Notes under the pieces: generated by a model
What the model was told of the DNA's origin: nothing
The model's input: the letters and a program-made list of their open reading frames with translations, nothing else
Databases searched by the model: none
Shown: in pieces, positions 53,461 through 60,002 of the stretch
Layout of the letters: each line of letters starts with the position of its first letter
Numbering within the stretch: the first letter of the stretch is position 1
Position numbers and translations under genes: made by a program
Assembly: GCA_021775805.1 (NCBI GenBank)
Contig: JAJFHD010000124.1
Span: 33,771 to 97,770, forward strand
DNA length: 64,000 nt
Direction: 5' to 3'
From: Alphaproteobacteria bacterium
GTDB lineage: Bacteria > Pseudomonadota > Alphaproteobacteria > Rhizobiales > JAJFHC01

Positions 53461-55548
53461 TCAAAGCGGCTCTATCCAGATGTGGTTGTCATGAAAGGCC
53501 GCACCACCGTAGGGCGCCAATTGCTCGGCGCTGGTCAGCACGTTGATGCCGTTGCCTCCTTCAAAGGCGTCATTGGGCCAAATACCTTCAGAAATGACGA
53601 CGCCCGGATTGACGTCTTCGCAGACTTTTGCATGCAGGACGGTGCGTCCGCGTTCGTTGCCGATGGCAATGCGGGCCCCGTCGTCCACCCCCAGTCGGGC
53701 TGCATCATCGAATGAAATCATCAGTTCCGGGCGTCCCTCCTTCTTGATCGAGCCTGGTGTTTCGTTGAAAGTCGTGTTCAGGAAACTTCGGGAGGGTGCC
53801 GTCACGAGACGGAACGGATGTTGCTCGTCGGCATTTTCCGTGATGTCCCAATAGTCCGGCAGCGACGGAATCTGTTCATGCGGTCCCATCGGGCCGTCGT
53901 TAGCCGCTTTGACACTAGTCCAATCCGGCCGGAACCGGAATTTCCCATCCGGATAGGCGAAGCCGCCCACGTAGTGCGCGCGCTCAAAGTCGGGCTGACA
54001 GTCGATCCAGTGATTTTCCTCCAACGCCTCGATCGTGCCCCATCCCGACTGCTGAAGCGTCCAGTCGATCAGTTCACGTGGCGACATGTCAAAGCCTGCA
54101 TGTTCAACGCCTAGTCTCTGTGCCAGCCCCTTCAGCACGTCGTGGTTTGACCGGCATTCACCAGGAGCGTCGACAATTTTGGGACCCAGGATGATGTGCT
54201 GATGGCCGCCACCCTGGTAAACATCGTCATGTTCCAGAAACATGGTTGCCGGCAGCACGATATCGGCGCATCGGGCGGTTTCGGTCATGAACTGTTCGTG
54301 GACGCAGACAAACAGGTCTTCGCGTGCAAACCCCTGCTTCACCTTGTTCTGTTCGGGCGCGATGGTGACGGGGTTGGTGTTTTGCACGAACAAGGCGGTC
54401 ACGGGCGGCCCATCGCCCAGATCGTGCGGGTCGCCGGTGAGCACCGGGCCGATGCGGGACTGATCCAGCAGACGGATTGAAGGATCCAAGACATCGAGCC
54501 CTTCAATCATCGACTTGTTCCAGTGAAAGATTGCCCCGTTGGTGTGAAAGGCCCCGCCGCCCTCGTGAAGCCAGGCGCCGGTTACCGTGGCAATCGACAT
54601 GGCCGCATGCATGTTGAAGGCCCCGTTGCGGGATCTGGTGAACCCGTAGCCCAGGCGAAGGTAAGTCTTGGGCGTGCTGCCGACCATGCGGGCGAATGTT
54701 TCAATCTGATCGACGCTCAGACCGGTAATTTCGCTCGCCCATTCCGGCGTCCTGGATTGAAGGTGGCGTTCCAGGTCATCGGGGCAGTCGGCGTAACGTT
54801 CCATGTAGTCCCGATTTGCATAACCATCCCGGAACAAAACATGCATAACAGCCACGGCAAGCGCGCCGTCCGTTCCCGGACGCAAACGCAGCGCCAGATC
54901 GGCCTGCTTCATGGTGCCGGTCTGATAGACGTCCACCACCACAATTTTGGCCCCGTTTTCTTTGCGCGCCTTGATCGCGTGGGTCATCAGGTTGATCTGC
55001 GTGTTTACCGGATTGGTGCCCCAGATCACGACGAGGTCGGACTTTGCAATTTCACGTGGATCGGGCCCGGCAAGTCTTCCGGTTCCGGCGGCAAAACCTG
55101 TCCAGGCCGGGTTGACACATATGGTTGAGAACTGTCCGGCGTATTTCTTGGCATGGCGTAGACGGTTGATTCCGTCGCGCATGACCAATCCCATGGTGCC
55201 TGCATAGTAATATGGCCAGACCGTTTCACTGCCAAGGTCTTGCTCGGCCTTGAGCAGATTCTCGGCAACGATATCGAGCGCATCATCCCAGGCTAGAGGC
55301 GCAAAGTCGGTCGATCCCTTCTCTCCCATGCGACGCATTGGCTGCAGCAACCGGTCGGGATGGTGGATGCGCTCGGCGTAGCGGGCAACCTTGGCGCAGA
55401 CCACACCGTCGGTATAGGTGTTGTCCGCCGCACCCTTTACCCGACCGATTGTGTTGCCATCGATACGCTCGACTTCAAGAGCGCAGGTTGACGGACAATC
55501 GTGAGGACAGGCACTGAAATGTGTTTCGGGCTTTGGAGCAACGTTCAT
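53461..55548 (-). CDS. Molybdopterin oxidoreductase family protein
   Basis: 695 residues of the DMSO reductase superfamily. N-terminal [4Fe-4S] site CPHDCPSTC with C14, C18, C22 and C51 (GVVCAKV). Cofactor-binding blocks: FAPLAWDDALDIVAENL, VIWGTNPVNTQINLM, TETARCADIVLPATMFLEHDD and the C-terminal molydopterin-binding domain (LMISFDDAARLGVDDGARIAI). No Tat signal is seen, so it is probably cytoplasmic. Substrate unknown; no partner electron-transfer subunit lies next to it. It stands alone on the minus strand. Confidence 0.87.
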   Translation of the reverse strand: MNVAPKPETHFSACPHDCPSTCALEVERIDGNTIGRVKGAADNTYTDGVVCAKVARYAERIHHPDRLLQPMRRMGEKGSTDFAPLAWDDALDIVAENLLKAEQDLGSETVWPYYYAGTMGLVMRDGINRLRHAKKYAGQFSTICVNPAWTGFAAGTGRLAGPDPREIAKSDLVVIWGTNPVNTQINLMTHAIKARKENGAKIVVVDVYQTGTMKQADLALRLRPGTDGALAVAVMHVLFRDGYANRDYMERYADCPDDLERHLQSRTPEWASEITGLSVDQIETFARMVGSTPKTYLRLGYGFTRSRNGAFNMHAAMSIATVTGAWLHEGGGAFHTNGAIFHWNKSMIEGLDVLDPSIRLLDQSRIGPVLTGDPHDLGDGPPVTALFVQNTNPVTIAPEQNKVKQGFAREDLFVCVHEQFMTETARCADIVLPATMFLEHDDVYQGGGHQHIILGPKIVDAPGECRSNHDVLKGLAQRLGVEHAGFDMSPRELIDWTLQQSGWGTIEALEENHWIDCQPDFERAHYVGGFAYPDGKFRFRPDWTSVKAANDGPMGPHEQIPSLPDYWDITENADEQHPFRLVTAPSRSFLNTTFNETPGSIKKEGRPELMISFDDAARLGVDDGARIAIGNERGRTVLHAKVCEDVNPGVVISEGIWPNDAFEGGNGINVLTSAEQLAPYGGAAFHDNHIWIEPL

Positions 55549-55789
55549 ATTTGGCTACCGGAGTCATAGACATGTCCCTCTCTCTTATCACGAAACACCA
55601 GGACTGACACGAGGGCAAAACTCCGAACAGAATCGAAACATTACGTCAGCGCCCCGCGCCTGTCACAACGCAAAAATTGAAGGTCCGCTGCACCAGTACT
55701 GCACAATTTTTCCGGACAACTTGCACCGCAACTAACAAGAATCTCGATTTGAAACCGGCATGTTCTTGCAGCACATCCGGGAGACGCCA

Positions 55790-56389
55790 ATGACTCGTAC
55801 CATGATGCTTATCTTGGTCTTCACACTCAACGATAGATACGTACAGATCGGGTTTGTCCTGTTGATGGTTTCAGCGGCCCTCTTGGCCATCGCCTGGTAT
55901 TTCCATAGAAGCAATCCACGGCACATCTTCAATTCTGCGCGACTTGGCTTCATTGGTGATTACAAAATGCAGCTGATCGTTGCTGGAACATTCTGCGTTG
56001 CAATCGCCGAAATCCTTTTGGCGTCAACAGATGCACCCTTGCAGGGTTTTCCGTTCGCCATTCTTATCAAGATATTCATCCACGTTGTTGCGTTGATGGG
56101 TTTTGGCATTTTCTGCCTGATGTTGGAGTTTATCTTCGGGAGCCGAACCGCCCTCGCACCGTCGACAAAATCGACGACTTTGGCTTGTTTGCCTTGGGCT
56201 CAAGGTGTCCATTCGATGATCGCGTGGGCCGTTGTCGTTGCCATGGCTTCATTGCTCGTCGCTTACAGTCCGCTTCACGGAATTCTGCCTCGCTGCGACG
56301 GCGCAAAGTTGAGGGACGCCAACCGGAAACTCACTGATGATTTCCTCCACCGTTTCCGGGTTTGGCCAATCCGACGCATGGTCACCTAA
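55790..56389 (+). CDS. Membrane protein of unknown function, possibly cut short by a stop codon
   Basis: 199 residues from the ATG at 55790 (ATG at 55760 is also in frame). Four hydrophobic segments: YVQIGFVLLMVSAALLAIAWY, LIVAGTFCVAIAEILLAS, FIHVVALMGFGIFCLMLEF and SMIAWAVVVAMASLLVAY. The TAA at 56387-56389 is followed by 79 further codons in the same frame without another stop, and that extension looks protein-like. The next gene downstream is similar in size to the joined frame. No homologue recognised. Confidence 0.6.
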   Translation: MTRTMMLILVFTLNDRYVQIGFVLLMVSAALLAIAWYFHRSNPRHIFNSARLGFIGDYKMQLIVAGTFCVAIAEILLASTDAPLQGFPFAILIKIFIHVVALMGFGIFCLMLEFIFGSRTALAPSTKSTTLACLPWAQGVHSMIAWAVVVAMASLLVAYSPLHGILPRCDGAKLRDANRKLTDDFLHRFRVWPIRRMVT

Positions 56390-56626
56390 GCGAAACAAGA
56401 GCCAAGCGAGGCGTTTCCGATTCGGCTGAAGGCAACCACGCTCGACTGGTGGCTTAGGCCTTCTTACAAGAAATCCGTCGAAACCCTCACCCGGGAAACG
56501 GCATACGAAATTTATGTCGAAACACCTCCGAACGCACGCCCGAAGACGTGGCCCGCCGCGTTTGACCGGACCAACTGCCGGCATGTGAAATCTGTCATCC
56601 ATCGCGCAAAATCAGAAAGAATGTGA
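56390..56626 (+). pseudogene. In-frame continuation of the preceding membrane protein
   Basis: After the TAA the same frame reads AKQEPSEAFPIRLKATTLDW and later ETAYEIYVETPPNARPKTWP, AAFDRTNCRHV, ending at TGA 56624-56626. The pattern RP-x-x-WP-x-x-F-x-x-x-NC-x-x-V recurs in the C-terminus of the next gene (RPADWPKTFEGRNCADV), so this stretch was probably the C-terminus of a paralog. Either a recent nonsense mutation or a sequencing error is possible. Confidence 0.55.
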
Positions 56627-56635
56627 GGCACGCCT

Positions 56636-57427
56636 ATGTCCAATACAGTCGCGTCAACATTGCTGTGCTTGCTCTGGCCATTTGCCAATCTTCCGATCGC
56701 AGGATTTCTGACGCTGGCCGGGCTGCTGATCGGGTGGAAAAGCAGCACCCCAATCCGAGCTGTCTTGTTGGCCGCTTTCTCCATGGCCTTTATCGAGTCC
56801 GGTTGGTTTCTGACCTTTGATCCGACATCGACTTTCTTTGAAACCTTCTTTGCCGACGGCACTCCTTCATACACATTCATCTTTGCATTGTTTCTTTTCG
56901 GTAACGCGATCCTGCTTGTTGCCGGTGTCGCCGCCTGCCGACTGCTGCGGCGTCTGATTTCCGACTCGGAACCCACGGGAACGGTTTCACCACATCGTGC
57001 GACAAGGCACATGGTCTTTACGTTCACACCAGTGGCATGGATCATCGCAACGGTCATTGCCATTCACCTGGCATATGCGCTGCCGATTGTTGAAATTCGG
57101 CCTTATTGTATGGACCGCCGGGTTTCATCTCAAAATCAGCTCGCAGATGCGCAGCCCACAAAAGCCTTCTGGACGGCCTTTCAGTACGGGTGGAGGATCG
57201 CGTATTTCGATGAACCATCGCTCCCGGCCATGTTCGTGCGTTACAGGCAAGCCACTGAAAATGACTATGTGGACTACGCGGTCAATTTTTCCTGGCGCGC
57301 CGCTGCAACAGTCTTTGGTGATGTCAGGCCAGAGCAGCGGCCCGCCGACTGGCCAAAGACTTTCGAGGGAAGAAACTGCGCAGACGTTCGCCGGATTGGC
57401 TTCAGCGGGCGTCGTTCCAATCTGTAG
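56636..57427 (+). CDS. Membrane protein of unknown function with a periplasmic C-terminal part
   Basis: 263 residues. Hydrophobic segments: TLLCLLWPFANLPIAGFLTL, AVLLAAFSMAFIESGWFLTF, TFIFALFLFGNAILLVAGVA and FTFTPVAWIIATVIAIHLAYAL, then a soluble C-terminal region of about 115 residues with Cys, Trp and Tyr (PYCMDRRV, AFWTAFQYGWRIAYFDEPS, RPADWPKTFEGRNCADV). Begins nine bases after the end of the extended upstream frame. The shared C-terminal motif suggests a tandem paralog pair. No family recognised. Confidence 0.65.
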   Translation: MSNTVASTLLCLLWPFANLPIAGFLTLAGLLIGWKSSTPIRAVLLAAFSMAFIESGWFLTFDPTSTFFETFFADGTPSYTFIFALFLFGNAILLVAGVAACRLLRRLISDSEPTGTVSPHRATRHMVFTFTPVAWIIATVIAIHLAYALPIVEIRPYCMDRRVSSQNQLADAQPTKAFWTAFQYGWRIAYFDEPSLPAMFVRYRQATENDYVDYAVNFSWRAAATVFGDVRPEQRPADWPKTFEGRNCADVRRIGFSGRRSNL

Positions 57428-57530
57428 AACGTTTTCCGGGGACAGCATTCGGTTGGCTCTAAGTGCCGAAAAACTCAACTACAGAAAACCGCGTTAATAG
57501 TGCGTCAAGGCACGAACACGTGACTTGAAG

Positions 57531-57576
57531 CGTTTGCAACCTGCCCCACATGAAGACCAGCAGCAACGTTTGCAAC
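57531..57576. repeat. Direct repeat pair upstream of leader A
   Basis: CGTTTGCAAC occurs at 57531-57540 and 57567-57576, 36 bases apart. Placed just before a candidate -10 (TAAAAT, 57590-57595), it could be a regulator site. Confidence 0.5.
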
Positions 57577-57601
57577 AATTATACGACGGTAAAATGACGT
57601 T

Positions 57602-57696
57602 AGGGAGTGTTACATTGACCGCGGGACCGGCTCTGCCGGTGTGCCTTGATTATCGCAACAAGGCCTGAAACTCGCGGTTTTCGCGAGTTTTTTTCC
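57602..57696 (+). ncRNA. Candidate structured leader RNA A
   Basis: Starts near AGGGAGTGTT about ten bases after a TAAAAT -10-like box. Contains hairpin ACCGGC-TCT-GCCGGT (57626-57640), hairpin GCCTTG/CAAGGC (57643-57648 with 57659-57664), and the terminator-like hairpin at 57669-57689 followed by seven Ts. The order of parts resembles leader B before the paralogous gene. It ends about 50 bases before the coding start, so it could be an attenuating leader or a separate small RNA. By-eye prediction only. Confidence 0.45.
57669..57696 (+). terminator. Intrinsic terminator upstream of secreted paralog A
   Basis: AACTCGCG (57669-57676) pairs with CGCGAGTT (57682-57689), loop GTTTT, then an uninterrupted T-run and CC. 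It lies 242 bases after the preceding stop codon and about 50 before the next ATG. Confidence 0.85.
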
Positions 57697-57745
57697 GGCA
57701 TCGTCTCATCGGAGCGACGACACCGGAACAGAAAGGAGAAGTCCC

Positions 57746-58114
57746 ATGTTCAAGACACTGACCACTGCATTTATCGGGGGGGCCGCTCTTCTCGTTTCCA
57801 TGGCCCCGAGTGCCTTCGCACAGGATGTGCGTGCGTGTTTTCCGATAGCCACCCTGAAGATCTCCTATCAGGTCGTCTTCCCCAATTCACAACAGATCAC
57901 GATGACGGGCGGCCGCGCCCGCGCCTATCTCGCCGCATTCAACAGTTTTGGCAAACAGACGAGATTCGACGGCGATACGGTGCTTTTGAATGTGTTGCCC
58001 AACGGCACCACTCTTCTGGTGCCCCTGGCCGAGGGAAAGGGCTGTAACAGGGTTGTCGTCGGTCCGAAACTGCACAAGATCATCATGTCAAAGATCGCCC
58101 GCAGCGCGGTCTGA
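57746..58114 (+). CDS. Small secreted protein of unknown function, paralog A
   Basis: 122 residues: signal peptide MFKTLTTAFIGGAALLVSMA ending at AFA, then a mature domain of about 97 residues with two cysteines, C31 and C100, and blocks CFPIATLKISYQVVFPN, LLNVLPNGTTLLVPLA and RVVVGPKLHKIIM. A hand alignment with the gene 330 bases downstream is gap-free over all 122 residues with 63 of the last 92 identical and both Cys shared; they may form a disulfide. Start preceded by AAAGGAGAAGTCCC. Not recognised as a known family. Confidence 0.75.
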   Translation: MFKTLTTAFIGGAALLVSMAPSAFAQDVRACFPIATLKISYQVVFPNSQQITMTGGRARAYLAAFNSFGKQTRFDGDTVLLNVLPNGTTLLVPLAEGKGCNRVVVGPKLHKIIMSKIARSAV

Positions 58115-58234
58115 CGAAACGGCATCATTCAGGCAATATGAGGGAGTTCCACGCTCTCTCGTATTGTCCGTAGGTGACCGCCGGCACTACGCAACCAACA
58201 GTATATTTGCCGGGGGGTGTGCCCAAGACCGCTC

Positions 58235-58259
58235 AAACGTAAACCATTTGTTTACGTTT
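58235..58259. repeat. Inverted repeat upstream of leader B
   Basis: AAACGTAAAC (58235-58244) and GTTTACGTTT (58250-58259) with loop CATTT: perfect 10-bp arms, AT-rich. No T-run follows. It lies just before the candidate transcription start of leader B and looks like an operator for a dimeric regulator. Confidence 0.65.
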
Positions 58260-58279
58260 CGGGGCTGATACTTCATGTC

Positions 58280-58390
58280 AGGGGAGTTTTGTTAAGTGCG
58301 TCTGGAAGGGGTTCCAGTCTGCAGGTCAATAAGAAACTTACAATCAGCCTGAACCGGAGCCCGCGCTATGTGCGGGCTTTATTGTTTTGT
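58280..58390 (+). ncRNA. Candidate structured leader RNA B
   Basis: Begins near AGGGGAGTTTTG after a GATACT-like -10 (58267-58272). Contains hairpin CTGGAA-GGGG-TTCCAG (58302-58317), a weak CAGG/CCTG pairing, the string GCCTGAA also found in leader A, and a terminator-like hairpin (58358-58378) with a T-rich tail. Followed after about 58 bases by secreted paralog B. Same reservations as leader A. Confidence 0.45.
58358..58384 (+). terminator. Intrinsic terminator-like hairpin upstream of secreted paralog B
   Basis: AGCCCGC (58358-58364) pairs with GCGGGCT (58372-58378), loop GCTATGT, then TTATTGTTTTG. It lies 244 bases after the stop of paralog A and about 65 before the paralog B start. Confidence 0.78.
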
Positions 58391-58447
58391 GGGCCGTGGC
58401 CATCACGACACCCAGGGGGCCGCCGCCGCTGTTTGAGGAGAAGTCCC

Positions 58448-58816
58448 ATGATCAAGTTGCTGATCGCTGCCTTTGTTGCGGGGACGACTCTGTGGTTAAG
58501 CGCTCAAACGACCGCTGAGGCACAGGACGAACGGAAATGTTATCCGATCGCCACGCTGAAACTCTCTTTCCGCGTTGTCTTCCCGAATGCCAAACAGATT
58601 ACCATGGACGGTAATCGCGCCAGACACTATCTCGATGCGTACAATACATTCGGAAACAAAACGAACTTCAAAGGGGAAGTTCTCCTGCTCAATGTCCTGC
58701 CGGACGGCACGACACTGGTCGTTCCGCTGGCATCCGGAATGGGCTGCAAGCGCGTTGTCGTAGGCCCGCGTCTGCACAAGATTATCATGGCAAAGCTGGA
58801 ACGCGGCGCCGTTTGA
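58448..58816 (+). CDS. Small secreted protein of unknown function, paralog B
   Basis: 122 residues, exactly the length of paralog A. Signal peptide (LLIAAFVAGTTLWLSAQTTAEA), then C31 in CYPIATLKLSFRVVFPN, LLNVLPDGTTLVVPLA, C100 in GMGCKRVVVGPRLHKIIM. The same GGAGAAGTCCC precedes the ATG. The open frame upstream of 58448 crosses leader B and is not used. Function unknown. Confidence 0.75.
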   Translation: MIKLLIAAFVAGTTLWLSAQTTAEAQDERKCYPIATLKLSFRVVFPNAKQITMDGNRARHYLDAYNTFGNKTNFKGEVLLLNVLPDGTTLVVPLASGMGCKRVVVGPRLHKIIMAKLERGAV

Positions 58817-58844
58817 TTGTCAATGTGCCAAGGCACGATTTATG

Positions 58845-58885
58845 ACCCACGAAAACCTCCCGGGGGCCGGTTCGTTTTCGTGGGT
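58845..58885. terminator. Hairpin between convergent genes
   Basis: ACCCACGAAAAC (58845-58856) pairs with GTTTTCGTGGGT (58874-58885), a 12-bp stem around CTCCCGGGGGCCGGTTC. No long T-run on either side, but its place between paralog B and the convergent LysR gene fits a bidirectional terminator. Confidence 0.6.
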
Positions 58886-58915
58886 TCACCATCGCCAACA
58901 CCACGACATCCCCGG

Positions 58916-59830
58916 CTACGGGTCCACTTGTCCCGCTTCCCTGGTGATCCAATCGATGAACGCATCGGCTTCCGCTGAAATTTCCATGTTTCGCGGCAGA
59001 CACAGATAATAGGCCCAGTCGGTGACCAGAGTTTCCCGTATCGGCCGAACGAGCTCTCCATTTTCCAGCAGTTCATCGCACAGATGGGCCCACCCCAGAA
59101 TTGTCCCCTCCCCCTTCAAGACGGTCTGCATCGCGGAATTGTAGTTTTGATAACGCGATCCGGGGATATCCGTCTTTCCCGGAACGCCCGCAGCATCCAG
59201 CCAGACGTTCCAGTTCATCGGCGGCTGCCGAAATTCGTCGAAATGGACCAGTTTGTGGTTCAGCAGATCCTGCGCATCGGCAATTTCGCCGGCACGCTCG
59301 AGATAGACCGGGCTGCAAACAGGATAAATTTCCTCACGAAACAGGATGTGACCATCATGGTCCGGCAACAACCCGTTGCTGTAGATAATCGATGCATGGG
59401 ACGCAGCAGTAATTTCGCCAAGGAACGGGTCTGACGCGGCAAGCCGCACATCGATATCTGGGTGGGTTCGGCGAAAATTGCTGATCCTGGGCAACAACCA
59501 ATAGGACGCAAAAGCAATGGTCGTTGCCACAATGAGGTGGGGGCCTTTGTGCATGCGGCGCAGTTCGTCGGCACTCTGTGCCACATGGCGCAACGACACG
59601 GCAACCGACTGATGAAATCTCTGGCCCTGCTCGGTCAAGCGGAGTTTGCGGGGCTGGCGTTCGAAGAGCAGAACGCCGAGATCATCCTCCAGGACGCGAA
59701 CCTGACGGCTGACGGCCACTTGCGTTACATTCAGTTCCTCGGCAGCGCGGGTAAAATTGAGATGCCGTGCAGCCGCCTCGAATGTGACTAGGCTGTTTAC
59801 AGGCGGCAATGATTTTCGCAGGCTGGCCAT
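58916..59830 (-). CDS. LysR-family regulator (GcvA-like)
   Basis: 304 residues. Helix-turn-helix in the first 60 residues (LVTFEAAARHLNFTRAAEEL, NVTQVAVSRQVRVLEDDLG) and an effector domain with ATTIAFASYWLLPRISNF; the LPPVNSLVTFEAAARHLNFT start is typical of GcvA-type regulators. It diverges from the dimethylglycine/sarcosine dehydrogenase-like gene with a gap of about 170 bases, so it probably controls that gene. The effector is not evident. Confidence 0.92.
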   Translation of the reverse strand: MASLRKSLPPVNSLVTFEAAARHLNFTRAAEELNVTQVAVSRQVRVLEDDLGVLLFERQPRKLRLTEQGQRFHQSVAVSLRHVAQSADELRRMHKGPHLIVATTIAFASYWLLPRISNFRRTHPDIDVRLAASDPFLGEITAASHASIIYSNGLLPDHDGHILFREEIYPVCSPVYLERAGEIADAQDLLNHKLVHFDEFRQPPMNWNVWLDAAGVPGKTDIPGSRYQNYNSAMQTVLKGEGTILGWAHLCDELLENGELVRPIRETLVTDWAYYLCLPRNMEISAEADAFIDWITREAGQVDP

Positions 59831-60002
59831 AACCTGTAGTTATTATAAGAGCAAACAAAAGTCCAGTTTACGGGGCTTGGCGATCTGCGCTCTATAGTAT
59901 TCATATTGGGATCGACGTATTGGCAATCATCCCGGTATTCTTGTTCGTGTTATCGGATATTATCCATCGGCCAATGCCAGCGTCTTGAGAGGAAGCCAAG
60001 TC

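Noticed and set aside
59831..60002. Possible glycine riboswitch before the dehydrogenase gene
   Set aside because: The gap is too short for a tandem aptamer and lacks its conserved strings; LysR control is more likely.
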